Positions 51,095 through 60,470 are shown, numbered from the stretch's first letter. The stretch: DNA of 64,000 nucleotides from Streptomyces sp. TRM49041 (GCF_008271805.1 NZ_VSRY01000172.1:16806-80805), one strand, 5' to 3'. Program-made: numbers and translations. Notes: a model not told the origin generated them from the sequence alone.

Positions 51095-51688
51095 ATGCCC
51101 ACCCACCTCAGTGGCGTACGCCATCGCACCGCCGTTCCCGACGACGCCCAGATCACCGACTGGGCCATTGCCGCCGCCCGCGGCGACGCCACCGCGACGG
51201 AGGACTTCATCGCGGCCACCCACATCCACGTCTGGCGGTTCATCACCCGCGCCTGCGGAGACGCCCACAGCGCGGACGACCTCACCCAGGAGACGTATCT
51301 GCGGGCCCTGCGCAGCCTCCCCCGGTTCGCGGCCCGCTGCCACGCCCGCACCTGGCTGCTTTCGATCGCCCGCCGGGTGGTCGTCGACCGCTACCGGTCG
51401 AACGCCGCCCGCCCCCGCCTCGCCGACACCGCCGACTGGCAGGCGGCGGCCGAGCGCACCCAGCAGACCGGACTGCCCGGGTTCGACGAGGGCGTGGCGC
51501 TGCTCGACCTGCTCGAGTCGCTCGACCGGCCGCGCCGTGAATCGTTCATCCTCACCCAGGTGAGGGGCCTCTCCTACGAGGAGGCCGCCTCCATCGCGGG
51601 CTGCCCGATCGGCACCGTACGGTCCCGGGTGAACCGGGCCCGGCAGAACCTGACGCATCTGCTGAAGTCGGCGGAGTCCGCCGCGTGA
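51095..51688 (+). CDS. ECF-type RNA polymerase sigma factor
   Basis: 197 residues. Region 2 is ATEDFIAATHIHVWRFITRACGDAHSADDLTQETYLRALR and region 4 is LLESLDRPRRESFILTQVRGLSYEEAASIAGCPIGTVRSRVNRARQNL. Both -10 and -35 recognition parts are intact. GAAGGA lies 8 bases before the ATG. No anti-sigma factor (zinc-finger ZAS domain) is adjacent; the preceding membrane protein may have that role. The autoregulated promoter is not evident. A hairpin follows. Confidence 0.94.
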   Translation: MPTHLSGVRHRTAVPDDAQITDWAIAAARGDATATEDFIAATHIHVWRFITRACGDAHSADDLTQETYLRALRSLPRFAARCHARTWLLSIARRVVVDRYRSNAARPRLADTADWQAAAERTQQTGLPGFDEGVALLDLLESLDRPRRESFILTQVRGLSYEEAASIAGCPIGTVRSRVNRARQNLTHLLKSAESAA

Positions 51689-51692
51689 AGGA

Positions 51693-51728
51693 GGGGCGGC
51701 CGGGGCCTCCTCGGTCCCGGGCCGCCCC
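51693..51728. terminator. Hairpin between convergent sigma and FO synthase genes
   Basis: A 9-bp GGGGCGGCC/GGCCGCCCC stem with an 18-base loop lies 5 bp after the sigma stop and just before the end of the convergent FO synthase gene. Confidence 0.8.
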
Positions 51729-51743
51729 GCTCTGTTCTGTGCC

Positions 51744-54335
51744 TCAGTCCGACAGGACGGGCAGCAGCGCCGGCAGATGCCCGTCCGACGCCTCGGCCGC
51801 CGCGCGCCGCTCCTCCGGCACCTCCCCGTACAGGGTCGTACGCGGCCGGGCCGGACGTCCCGCCGCCTCCGCGATGGCGACGAGGTCCCGCACGGACTTG
51901 TAGGAGCCGTAGCCCGACCCGGCCATGCGGGAGATGGTCTCCTCCATGAGCGTGCCGCCCAGGTCGTTGGCCCCGGAGCGGAGCATCTCCGCCGCGCCCT
52001 CCGCGCCCAGCTTCACCCAGCTGGTCTGGATGTTGGGGATGTACGGGTGGAGGAGGAGCCGGGCCATGGCCGTGACAGCGCGGTTGTCCCGGACCGTCGG
52101 GCCCGGCCGGGCGATGCCCGCGAGGTAGACGGGCGCGTTGGTGTGGACGAAGGGCAGCGTCACGAACTCCGTGAAGCCGCCGGTCTCCTGCTGGACGCGG
52201 GCCAGGGTCCGCAGATGGCCGAGCCAGTGCCGGGGCTGGTCGACATGCCCGTACATCATCGTCGACGACGAGCGGATGCCCAGCTCGTGCGCGGTCGAGA
52301 CGACCTCGATCCAGGTGGCGGCGGGCAGCTTGCCCTTCGTCAGCACCCACCGCACCTCGTCGTCGAGGATCTCCGCCGCCGTGCCCGGGATGGAGTCGAG
52401 CCCGGCCTCCTTGGCGGCGCCCAGCCAGTCACGGATCGACATCCCGGTGCGTGTGGCGCCGTTGACGACCTCCATGGGTGAGAAGGCGTGCACATGCATG
52501 CCCGGCACGCGCTCCTTCACCGCCCGTGCGATGTCGAAGTACGCCGTGCCCGGCAGGTCGGGGTGGATGCCGCCCTGCATGCACACCTCGACCGCGCCCA
52601 CGTCCCACGCCTGCGCGGCCCGGTCGGCGACCTGGCCGAGGGAGAGGGTGTACGCGTCGGCGTCCGTGCGGCGCTGGGCGAAGGCGCAGAAACGGCAGCC
52701 GGTGTAGCAGACGTTGGTGAAGTTGATGTTGCGCGTGACGATGTAGGTGACATCGTCGCCGACGGCCGACCTCCGTACGTCGTCGGCGGTCCGGCACAGC
52801 GCGTCGAGGGCGGGCCCGTCGGCGTGCAGCAGCGCCAGCGCCTGTTCGTCGGTGAGCCGGGTCGGGTCGTCCGCGGCGACGGCGAGTGCCTGCCGTACGT
52901 CGGTGTCGATGCGCTGCGGTGCGAGCCCGGGCGCGGCCGCCTCGCGCAGCGCGTCCCAGTCGCCGTACACGGCGTCGAAGTCGTCGCGCCGGTCGTGGGT
53001 GCGGCCTTCGGTGTCGATGGTGCGGTGCAGGTCGGTGCGGCCGCGCGCGGTGAACGCCTCGTCGGGCTCCTGCCAGGGCAGCCCCTCCGGCAGGACGTCC
53101 GCCCGGGCGAGGCCGGTCTCCGGGTCGGCGAGCGCGGTGACGTGCGGCAGCAGCCGCGGGTCCAGCCAGGGCTCGCCGCGCAGCACGAACTCGGGGTACA
53201 CGCAGAGCCGTTCGCGCAGCTCGAACCCGGCAGCGGCGGACCGCTCGGCGAGCAGCTCGATCCGCGGCCAGGGCCGCTCGGGATTGACGTGGTCGATGGT
53301 GACCGGCGACACACCGCCCCAGTCGTCGACACCGGCGCCGATGAGCCGCCCGTACTCGTCGTCGACGAGGTTCGGCGGGGCCTGGAGGCAGGCGGACGGG
53401 CCGAGGATGTGGCGGGCGACGGCGACCGTCGCCACCAGATCGTCGAGCTCGGCGTCGGGCATGCCCCGCATCGCCGTGCCGGGCTTGGCGCGGAAGTTCT
53501 GGATGATCAGCTCTTGGATGCCGTGGTAGGCGCGGGACACCCTGCGCAGCGCGAACAGCGACTCGGCGCGCTCCTCGTACGTCTCCCCGATCCCGATGAG
53601 CAGCCCGCTGGTGAAGGGCACGGAGGAGCGGCCGGCGTCCTCCAGGACCCGCAGCCGGACCGCCGGCTCCTTGTCGGGGGAGCCGTGGTGGGGCCCGCCG
53701 GGTTCGGACCAGAGCCGCTCGGCGGTGGTCTCCAGCATCATGCCCATGGAGGGCGCGACGGGCTTGAGCCGCTGAAAGTCGGTCCATGTCATGACGCCCG
53801 GGTTGAGGTGCGGCAGCAGCCCGGTCTCCTCCAGGATGCGGACGGAGACGGCCCGTACGTACGCGATCGTGTCGTCGTAGCCGTGCGCGTCGAGCCACTC
53901 CCGCGCCTCCGGCCAGCGGTCCTCGGGCTTGTCGCCGAGGGTGATGAGGGCTTCCTTGCAGCCGAGCGCGGCGCCCCGGCGGGCGATGTCGAGCACCTCG
54001 TCCGGAGACAGGAACATCCCGTGCCCGGCGCGGCGCAGCTTGCCGGGCACGGTCGCGAACGTGCAGTAGTGGCACTTGTCCCGGCACAGCCGGGTGAGCG
54101 GGACGAAGACGCTCTTCGAGTATGTGATGACACCGGGCCGCCCGGCCGCCTCCAGGCCCGCGTCACGCACCCGGGCAGCCGAAGCGGCCAGCTCGTCGAG
54201 GTCGGCGCCGCGCGCCTGGAGCAGGACGGCGGCCTCGGTGACGTCGAGGGCGACACCGTCCCGGGCGCGCTTGAGGGCGCGGCGCATGGCGTTCTCGGTG
54301 GGGCGGCGTCCGGCTCCGCTTCCGGTGGAGGTCAT
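51744..54335 (-). CDS. fbiC: Bifunctional FO synthase (F420 precursor)
   Basis: 863 residues, the full two-domain actinobacterial form. The N-terminal CofG-like radical SAM domain has CRDKCHYC near residue 80; the C-terminal CofH-like domain has CYTGCRFC near 545, each with a complete TIM-barrel pattern. Together they make 7,8-didemethyl-8-hydroxy-5-deazariboflavin from tyrosine and a pyrimidine of flavin synthesis, via two radical SAM steps. The ATG is the one at the start of TSTGSGAGRRPTENAMRRAL. An F420-type luciferase-like oxidoreductase lies directly upstream (22 bp) in the same direction, a fitting F420 user. Confidence 0.97.
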   Translation of the reverse strand: MTSTGSGAGRRPTENAMRRALKRARDGVALDVTEAAVLLQARGADLDELAASAARVRDAGLEAAGRPGVITYSKSVFVPLTRLCRDKCHYCTFATVPGKLRRAGHGMFLSPDEVLDIARRGAALGCKEALITLGDKPEDRWPEAREWLDAHGYDDTIAYVRAVSVRILEETGLLPHLNPGVMTWTDFQRLKPVAPSMGMMLETTAERLWSEPGGPHHGSPDKEPAVRLRVLEDAGRSSVPFTSGLLIGIGETYEERAESLFALRRVSRAYHGIQELIIQNFRAKPGTAMRGMPDAELDDLVATVAVARHILGPSACLQAPPNLVDDEYGRLIGAGVDDWGGVSPVTIDHVNPERPWPRIELLAERSAAAGFELRERLCVYPEFVLRGEPWLDPRLLPHVTALADPETGLARADVLPEGLPWQEPDEAFTARGRTDLHRTIDTEGRTHDRRDDFDAVYGDWDALREAAAPGLAPQRIDTDVRQALAVAADDPTRLTDEQALALLHADGPALDALCRTADDVRRSAVGDDVTYIVTRNINFTNVCYTGCRFCAFAQRRTDADAYTLSLGQVADRAAQAWDVGAVEVCMQGGIHPDLPGTAYFDIARAVKERVPGMHVHAFSPMEVVNGATRTGMSIRDWLGAAKEAGLDSIPGTAAEILDDEVRWVLTKGKLPAATWIEVVSTAHELGIRSSSTMMYGHVDQPRHWLGHLRTLARVQQETGGFTEFVTLPFVHTNAPVYLAGIARPGPTVRDNRAVTAMARLLLHPYIPNIQTSWVKLGAEGAAEMLRSGANDLGGTLMEETISRMAGSGYGSYKSVRDLVAIAEAAGRPARPRTTLYGEVPEERRAAAEASDGHLPALLPVLSD

Positions 54336-54357
54336 CACCCGAGGATACGAGCCCTGC

Positions 54358-55188
54358 TCAGAGGTACTGCGCGTAGTCGTCCAGAACCCGCAGCACCTCG
54401 GCCTCGTCGGCGGGCGGCAGTTGCAGGACGACCTCCTGGACGCCGAGGCTCGCGTAGTGGTCGAGCTTGCCGGGCGTTGGCCGCACCGCGTACGGCACGA
54501 CGAGGAGGTCCCCGGGGTCCCGGCCGGCCCGCTCCCAGACCTCTCGGAGGGCGGGGATGTGCTCGGTGAGGCCGCTGCCCCCGATCGGCATCCAGCCGTG
54601 CCCGTAGCCGGCGATGTCCGAGAACAGGACCGGCCCGGCCGCCCCGCCGACGAGGACGCGCGGCGCGCCGCCCCGTACGGGCTTCGGGTGGGCGAGTGAC
54701 GCCGAGACCGACCGGAACTCGCCCTCGTACGCGGTGGGTTCGGCCGCCCAGAGGGCCCGCATGAGCGCCATGTGGTCGCGGACCCGGGCGCGCCGGGTCG
54801 TCCAGACGACGCCGTGGTCGGCGGCCTCCTCCTTGTTCCAGCCGAACCCGACACCGAGGGTGAGGCGGCCGCCGGAGAGGTGGTCGAGGCTGGCGGCCTG
54901 CTTGGCCAGGTCGATGGGGTCGTGCTGGGCGACGAGCGTGATCCCGGTGCCGAGGCCCAGCCGCTCGGTCACGGCGGCGGCCTGCGCCAGCGCGACGAAC
55001 GGGTCGAGGGTCCGCCCGTACTCACGGGGCAGTTCACCGCCCGCCGGGTAGCCGGTGGCTCTCTCGACGGGGATGTGGGTGTGCTCGGGCAGATACAGCC
55101 CGGCGAAGCCGCGCCCCTCCAGCTCGCGCGCGAGGCGGACGGGGGTGATGGTCTCGTCGGTGAGGAAGATCGTGGTCGCGATGCGCAT
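54358..55188 (-). CDS. LLM-class F420-dependent oxidoreductase
   Basis: 276 residues. The luciferase-like TIM barrel begins MRIATTIFLTDETITP, with GFAGLYLPEHTHIP, the LGTGITLVAQHDPIDLAKQAASLDHLSGGRLTLGVGFGWNKEE core and RVLVGGAAGPVLF. The G(V/I)GFGWNxEE motif marks F420-dependent members. The substrate is unknown. GGAAGGAA lies 10 bases before the ATG; an upstream in-frame start adds only a Pro/Arg stretch. The gene directly precedes fbiC. Confidence 0.92.
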   Translation of the reverse strand: MRIATTIFLTDETITPVRLARELEGRGFAGLYLPEHTHIPVERATGYPAGGELPREYGRTLDPFVALAQAAAVTERLGLGTGITLVAQHDPIDLAKQAASLDHLSGGRLTLGVGFGWNKEEAADHGVVWTTRRARVRDHMALMRALWAAEPTAYEGEFRSVSASLAHPKPVRGGAPRVLVGGAAGPVLFSDIAGYGHGWMPIGGSGLTEHIPALREVWERAGRDPGDLLVVPYAVRPTPGKLDHYASLGVQEVVLQLPPADEAEVLRVLDDYAQYL

Positions 55189-55383
55189 GCGGGCGCGGTT
55201 CCTTCCGTACGTCGGAGGGCGTGCGTCCGGGGATCGTACGCCGGATGGACGCCGACCCGGTCGGCCTTCCGTCGGCGGCGCGGTGGGCAGGGGCGCGGAA
55301 GTCCGCTCCCTGGTCGAGGGGTTGGGGATTCCCACTTCGGCGACTGCGCGCTCGTGGCGGCACTCTGACGTGGGACTGCCCCG

Positions 55384-56256
55384 TCAGACCGCCTGCTGTG
55401 ACGCCGCCGCCTCGGCGCCGAGGTCGGCCGGGGTCAGCCGGTGTGCGGGCTCGTCGGGGAGGGCGACGCGGCTCACGGTCTCCAGGTCGCCGCGTACGTG
55501 GAGGAGTTCGCCGGGGCGCAGGGGCTGCCAGCCGGGGTGGTCGTCCATGCGCTCGCTGGCGACCACCACCGCGGGCGCGGCCGCCAGGTCGGAGGAGTGG
55601 ACCCGCATACGGCCCGCCGTGCCGCTGTGGTCGAGATGCCGCACCCCGTGGTGGCCGCCGGCGCCGCGGCGCAGCACGTACAGGCCGTGTGTGTCGGGGT
55701 AGCGCAGCGCCCACAGTTCGTCGCGGGTGATCAGGATCAGGTTCAGCGCGTACACGGGCAGGTTGGCGGCGACCCAGCGGGCGGCGCGGGTGATGCCCGC
55801 CCCGATGTCACCGTCGGCCGCCTCCGTCTCCCGGTCGATCAGCGCGAAGAACCGCTCCGAGTCCGTGTCGCCCGTGACCGTGGCCAGCAGCTCCGCGCCG
55901 AGCTCCGCGTCCAGCCGGGGCAGATCGCCGATGACCCCGTTGTGGGCGAACAGCCGCCCGCCGCGCCGGAAGGGGTGGGTGTTCCCGCCCGTCAGACCAC
56001 CGGTCGACGCGTACCGGATGTGCGCGAGGAACGTCTCCGACTCCACGCTCCTCGCCTCCCGCGCGAACGCCCGGTCGTCGTACGCGGCGATCGGCGCCTT
56101 GTCGACGTGCGGGGTGCCGTCCGCGCCGAAGAACCCGAGTCCCGTGCCGTCGGGGTCGCGGTGGCTCTGCTCGGCGAGGCTGTCGGGCGCGTCCAGCAGC
56201 CAGAAGGTGGCGCGCGTACGGGAGGGGGCGGTGCTCATTCCGAAGAGACGGCACAT
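55384..56256 (-). CDS. Class II glutamine amidotransferase (EgtC-like)
   Basis: 290 residues. Starts MCRLFGM: Cys2 is the N-terminal nucleophile of the Ntn amidotransferase family. FLAHIRYASTGGLTGGNTHPF contains the substrate-binding Arg and Asn-Thr-His, and GRLFAHNGVIGDLPRL the oxyanion/Gly-Asn. EgtC removes glutamate from the ergothioneine intermediate, but EgtA/B/D genes are absent here, so the assignment as EgtC is by family only. It overlaps no gene; 12 bp after glutamate decarboxylase, same strand, so co-transcription is likely. The pair may share glutamate chemistry. Confidence 0.88.
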   Translation of the reverse strand: MCRLFGMSTAPSRTRATFWLLDAPDSLAEQSHRDPDGTGLGFFGADGTPHVDKAPIAAYDDRAFAREARSVESETFLAHIRYASTGGLTGGNTHPFRRGGRLFAHNGVIGDLPRLDAELGAELLATVTGDTDSERFFALIDRETEAADGDIGAGITRAARWVAANLPVYALNLILITRDELWALRYPDTHGLYVLRRGAGGHHGVRHLDHSGTAGRMRVHSSDLAAAPAVVVASERMDDHPGWQPLRPGELLHVRGDLETVSRVALPDEPAHRLTPADLGAEAAASQQAV

Positions 56257-56268
56257 CAGCGGACCTCC

Positions 56269-57726
56269 TCAGGGCGAGACCGGGGCCGGCGCCGCGGCGG
56301 CGGGGCGCCGGGTGTGCGGATCGCGGCTCTCCGCCCCGTGGGTGAACCCGCCCGCGTCGGCGGCCGTGCGGTGCGGCCGGTCCTGGCGGGAAAGCCGCGG
56401 GAGTACGCGCTGAAGGTCGTCCAGCAGCATATCGGCGAGGTCGTGGCTGAAGCCGTTGCGGACGACGACGCGCAGCACATGCAGGTCGTCGCGGTGCGGC
56501 GGAAAGGGGTACGCGGGCACCAGCCAGCCGCGCTCGCGGAGCGCCGCCGACACGTCGTACACCGTGAAGCCGTCCACACCGTCACGGATGCGGAACGCGA
56601 ACACCGGCGCCTCGCCGCCGTCGGTGAGCAGCTCGAACGGGTCCAGCTCCGCGATCCGCCCCGACAGCCGTGTGGCGACGTCCCGGCACGTCTGCTGGAC
56701 CCGCCGGAACCCGTCGAAACCGAGCCGTACGAAGGTGTAGTACTGGGCGACCACCTGCGCCCCGGGGCGGGAGAAGTTCAGGGCGAACGTCGGCATGTCG
56801 CCGCCGAGGTAGGAGACGTGGAAGACCAGATCGTCCGGCAGTGCCTCCGCGTCCCGCCACACCGCCCAGCCCACGCCCGGCATCACCAGCCCGTACTTGT
56901 GTCCCGACGTGTTGATCGAGGCGACGCGGGGCAGCCGGAAGTCCCACCGGAGGTCCGGGTCCAGGAACGGCGCGATCATGGCGCCCGATGCCCCGTCCAC
57001 ATGGACGGGCACGTCCAGCCCCGTACGCTCCTGCAGGGCATCCAGCGCCGCGGCGATCTCCGCGACCGGCTCGTAGCTGCCGTCGAACGTCGATCCCAGC
57101 ACCGCGACGACCCCGATGGTGTTCTCGTCGCACAGCTCGACCGCCGCCTCCGGGCTCAGGTGGTACCGGTCGCCCTCCATGGGCACGTACCGCGGCTCGA
57201 CCTCGAAGTAGTTGGCGAACTTCTCCCAGCACACCTGGACGTTGACACCCATGACGAGGTTCGGCCGCGACGCGTCCCGCCCCTCCGCCCGCCGCCGCCG
57301 CTGCCAGCGCCGCTTCAGCGCCAGTCCGGCGAGCATCGACGCCTCGCTGGAACCGGTCGTGGAACAGCCCACCGCCCGCTCCGGGTCCTCGGCGTGCCAG
57401 AGACCGGCCAGCATCCGCACGCACCGCGTCTCCAGCTCCGCGGTCTGCGGGTACTCATCCTTGTCGATCATGTTCTTGTCGGCGCATTCGCCCATCAGCC
57501 GGAGCGCCTGCGGCTCCGCCCACGTGCTCACGAACGTCGCGAGGTTCAGCCGCGCGTTGCCGTCCAGCATCAGCTCGTCGTGCACCAGCTGGTACGCCGT
57601 CTCCGGGGCCATCTCCGAGGGCGGCAGCGCATAGCGCGGGACCCGCACCGGCTCCCGGCTGAACAGCGGGTTCAGTTCCACGCCCCGGCTGGCGTGCCCG
57701 CCCTGGCGGGGCTCCTTGAAAGGCAT
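56269..57726 (-). CDS. gadB-like: Glutamate decarboxylase
   Basis: 485 residues, fold-type I PLP enzyme. The pyridoxal Lys is in SINTSGHKYGLVMPG near 277, preceded by VHVDGASGAMIAPF with the ring-nitrogen Asp. CSTTGSSEASMLAGLALKRRW and FSREPVRVPRYALP at the N-terminus match GadA/GadB. The enzyme makes GABA from glutamate, consuming a proton. The ATG at 57726 was chosen over the frame's earlier starts because family homology begins there. C-terminal 40 residues are divergent. No GABA antiporter is adjacent. Confidence 0.93.
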   Translation of the reverse strand: MPFKEPRQGGHASRGVELNPLFSREPVRVPRYALPPSEMAPETAYQLVHDELMLDGNARLNLATFVSTWAEPQALRLMGECADKNMIDKDEYPQTAELETRCVRMLAGLWHAEDPERAVGCSTTGSSEASMLAGLALKRRWQRRRRAEGRDASRPNLVMGVNVQVCWEKFANYFEVEPRYVPMEGDRYHLSPEAAVELCDENTIGVVAVLGSTFDGSYEPVAEIAAALDALQERTGLDVPVHVDGASGAMIAPFLDPDLRWDFRLPRVASINTSGHKYGLVMPGVGWAVWRDAEALPDDLVFHVSYLGGDMPTFALNFSRPGAQVVAQYYTFVRLGFDGFRRVQQTCRDVATRLSGRIAELDPFELLTDGGEAPVFAFRIRDGVDGFTVYDVSAALRERGWLVPAYPFPPHRDDLHVLRVVVRNGFSHDLADMLLDDLQRVLPRLSRQDRPHRTAADAGGFTHGAESRDPHTRRPAAAAPAPVSP

Positions 57727-57966
57727 CGTCCCGGCCCCTTTCGCTCGGCTGACCGGCCCGTACGACCTTTCCCGCCCGGTGCCGCCGCCATAGCCGCGGC
57801 GGCGCAAAACCCCCGGACGTACGCACGGGCCTCCCCCGCCCCCGACCCCGCCGCCGAGCCGCCCCGCCCCGCCCGGCCCGCCCCGGACAGCCGACGGGCC
57901 GCCGAAACTCGCTGCCTGCTCCGGATGTCCTCGGCGCAGGTGCGCCACGGAGTGGGCCTGCTGCTG

Positions 57967-59187
57967 CTACGCGGCCGGGACGGGCCGTCCGGTGCTCGCT
58001 GTGGTGCCCCCCGCGGCCGGGGCGGCTCCTGTGCTCCCCGTCGTACGTTCCGCGGCCGCGCCGGGTCCCGCGCTCGCCGCCGTACCCCGCGCGGCCGGGG
58101 CGCCCACGGTGGTCGCCGCACGCGACCGGGCGTGCGGCCGCACGAGGTGACCCGTCAGCCAGTCGGCCGTCCGCGGGAGCCAGTCCGGCCGGGCGTTGCC
58201 GAGGAGGTGGTCGCCGTGCGGGACCGTGAGGAGCTCGGCTCCCGGGGCGGCCTCGGCCAGCGACGCGCCGCTCTCCACACCCGGGATGTCGTCCGTGCCG
58301 CCCTCGACGACCAGCAGCGGGCCGGTCAGCGACGGGGCCGCGGCGCGGAGGTCGACCCGCCGGGCGAAGTCCCGGGCCGGGTCCGCGCCGCCGCAGCGCC
58401 GCGTCAGCGTGTCCGTCACGAACAACGGCAGCTCCTCCCAGGCCAGCCGGTACGGGCCGCTGACCGCGACGGCCGCGCGGACCCGCGGCTCATGGGCCGC
58501 CGACACGGCGGCGTAGTAGCCGCCGAGGCTCAGGCCGACCACGCCCGCGCGGGACGTGTCGACGCCGTCGTGGCCGCCCAGCGCGTCCAGGACACCGGCG
58601 ACCACGCGGTGGTAGTCCGCCCGCGGCGGCAGGGCCGCCGCCATGACGCCCTGGCCCGGCCCGTCGATCGCGCACACGGCCACACCGCGCGCCAGCAGCG
58701 CCTCCGCCACGTCGTGGAACTCCTCCTTGGAGGAGTCGAGCCCCGGCACGACCAGGGCCACGGGTACGGGATCCGCCGTCCCGGCCGGCCGGCGCAGCCA
58801 CCCCGCGAAGCAGTCCCCTTCGACGCGTACCGCCCCGGGGTCGAGGACATCGAGGGCGCGGCGCATCGCGGCGTCCGCTTCCGCCTCGGTCCGTGCGAGC
58901 AGCCCCCGGTCCGGGTGCGGGACGAGCGCGGCGAAGTGGAACCAGCGGGCGGCCGCGCGGAACGCGTCACCCGCGGAGACGGCACGCCCCTCGGCGCTGT
59001 ACGCCTCGCCCGCGCGCATCCACTCCTCCGCGACCGCCCGGAACGCGGCGGGCCATTCGTACAGGGACGACAACCGCGCCGTGACGCGCTCGTAGGCGAA
59101 CGGATCGAGTCCTGCGCCGAAGGCGCGGGAACGGTTGCCGGAGACGAAGGGCGCGAGGACGCCGGGCTGTTCGAGAAACACGGACAT
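57967..59187 (-). CDS. Alpha/beta hydrolase (FrsA/DHPON hydrolase-like)
   Basis: 406 residues. A helical N-terminal cap (residues 1-140) precedes the hydrolase core: nucleophile elbow GLSLGGYY near 217, oxyanion PGLDSSKEEFHDVAEALLARG near 148, and the His in VPHGDHLLGNARP near 333. The architecture matches the large-cap C-C bond hydrolases such as 2,6-dihydroxypseudooxynicotine hydrolase. Residues 355-406 are an Ala/Thr/Gly repeat tail. It is divergent from a LysR regulator with an inverted repeat between them, which probably controls it. The substrate is unknown. Confidence 0.85.
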   Translation of the reverse strand: MSVFLEQPGVLAPFVSGNRSRAFGAGLDPFAYERVTARLSSLYEWPAAFRAVAEEWMRAGEAYSAEGRAVSAGDAFRAAARWFHFAALVPHPDRGLLARTEAEADAAMRRALDVLDPGAVRVEGDCFAGWLRRPAGTADPVPVALVVPGLDSSKEEFHDVAEALLARGVAVCAIDGPGQGVMAAALPPRADYHRVVAGVLDALGGHDGVDTSRAGVVGLSLGGYYAAVSAAHEPRVRAAVAVSGPYRLAWEELPLFVTDTLTRRCGGADPARDFARRVDLRAAAPSLTGPLLVVEGGTDDIPGVESGASLAEAAPGAELLTVPHGDHLLGNARPDWLPRTADWLTGHLVRPHARSRAATTVGAPAARGTAASAGPGAAAERTTGSTGAAPAAGGTTASTGRPVPAA

Positions 59188-59243
59188 GAGCCCATCGGAA
59201 CCCGTCCGCGGCCCGCACGTCCAACAACCTTTCCGGGCTGCCC

Positions 59244-59260
59244 GACAACCCCTGGTTGTC
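59244..59260. promoter_or_regulatory. Candidate LysR operator
   Basis: GACAACC and GGTTGTC form a perfect 7-bp inverted repeat with a 3-base CCT spacer, in the 89-bp gap between hydrolase and LysR genes. A further half-site, CAACAACC, lies 15 bases to the left. This is the expected location of an autoregulatory LysR site. Confidence 0.75.
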
Positions 59261-59276
59261 GCCTAAGGTGAGCCGC

Positions 59277-60470
59277 ATGCGGCAGCGGCGGAACGACGCA
59301 CAAGCCGACCGGGAGCCGGCTCCGGAGCCGGTCGGGGACCCGGACCTTGACCTGGACCCGGACCTGGACCTGGACCTGGACCTGGACCTGGACCTGGCTC
59401 AGGTCCGGGCCTTCACGGCCGTGGCCGACGCACGCCACTTCGGCCGCGCCGCCGGGCGACTGGGCATCAGCCAGCAGGCGCTGTCCAAACGCGTCACGCG
59501 CCTGGAGGCCCACGTCGGGGTCCGCCTCCTGGAGCGCGGCGACGGCCACGGGGTACGGCTCACGGAGGCGGGCGTCCGGTTTCTGACGCCGGCCCGCAGG
59601 GTCCTCGACGCGGGCGGGGAGGCCGTCGCGGCCGCGCGCGGCGGTACCGGCACGCCTCTCCGTATCGACGTCTGGGGCCACCTGTACGCCCCGCTGCGCA
59701 CCCTTGCCCAGGTCGTCGCCGACACCCCGGCCCTGGACGTCGAACCGGCCACCGGCCGCGACCACGCGTCGGCCGCCCAGGCACTGCACCGCGGCGAGAC
59801 GGACGCCGGCCTCGGCCGCGTCCCCACGGCAGCGACCACCGCCGGCCTCACCCACCAGGTGGTGCGCCTCGAACCCCTCGACGCCGTCATGAGCGCCGCG
59901 CACCCGCTCGCCGGCGCCCCCGCGCTGCGCCCGTCCGACCTGCGCGACAGCACCCTGCACCACCCGGCCGACCCGGCCCGCCTGGACTTCCTGAGCCGGT
60001 TCGCCGACCACTTCGGCATCACCCGCCGCACCGGCGGCCCCAACCTGGGCCTGGAGCCCTTCCTGGCCGCCGTACGCGACGATCCGTCGGCCGTCACCCT
60101 GTTCCCGGCGGACGCTGCCCCGGAGGCACGCGCGCGGGCGGGCGTGCGCTTCGTCCCCCTGCTGGAGCCGACGCCGCTCTACGCCTGGTCGCTCGTCTGG
60201 CACGGGCCGCCCGGCGCGGCCACCCCGCCGCCCCGCCTGCGCCCCCTCCTCGACGCCTTCACGCGCACGGCACGGTCACGCCGCTGGCTGGAGTACGACC
60301 CGGCACGCGACTGGCTCCCGTCACCGGGGCCGGAGGCGTCACCCGGTCGCTCCGGGGGCGTCGGCGCGCAGCGGCCGGAGGGACCTCTTACCCTCCGGTC
60401 GGCGACAAGTTCGGCGACCTGCCGTGGGGCAACGCCAACAACGGCCGCATCGGTGCGCCCGGCACGGTGA
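59277..60470 (+). CDS. LysR-family regulator with Asp-Leu repeat N-terminus
   Basis: 397 residues from the ATG with AAGGTGAG upstream. The first 40 residues are unusual: a (Asp-Leu)n tract, coded by a GGACCT repeat at 59347-59397. Then a typical winged HTH (VRAFTAVADARHFGRAAGRLGISQQALSKRVTRLEA) and the periplasmic-binding-like effector domain to about residue 340. The last 50 residues are atypical Ser/Thr/Ala/Arg and could be a frameshifted tail, because the plus-strand reading there overlaps an orphan coding-like segment. It probably controls the divergent hydrolase. Confidence 0.85.
   Translation: MRQRRNDAQADREPAPEPVGDPDLDLDPDLDLDLDLDLDLAQVRAFTAVADARHFGRAAGRLGISQQALSKRVTRLEAHVGVRLLERGDGHGVRLTEAGVRFLTPARRVLDAGGEAVAAARGGTGTPLRIDVWGHLYAPLRTLAQVVADTPALDVEPATGRDHASAAQALHRGETDAGLGRVPTAATTAGLTHQVVRLEPLDAVMSAAHPLAGAPALRPSDLRDSTLHHPADPARLDFLSRFADHFGITRRTGGPNLGLEPFLAAVRDDPSAVTLFPADAAPEARARAGVRFVPLLEPTPLYAWSLVWHGPPGAATPPPRLRPLLDAFTRTARSRRWLEYDPARDWLPSPGPEASPGRSGGVGAQRPEGPLTLRSATSSATCRGATPTTAASVRPAR
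59347..59397 (+). repeat. GGACCT hexanucleotide repeat within the LysR gene
   Basis: Seven to eight copies of a six-base unit encode alternating Asp and Leu, with one Asp-Pro. Repeat number probably varies between strains and could change the protein's N-terminal tail. Confidence 0.88.

Noticed and set aside
51744..54854. Extended N-terminus of FO synthase reaching 54854
   Set aside because: The extra part is a frame shadow of the luciferase-like gene; FO synthase homology starts at the ATG at 54335.
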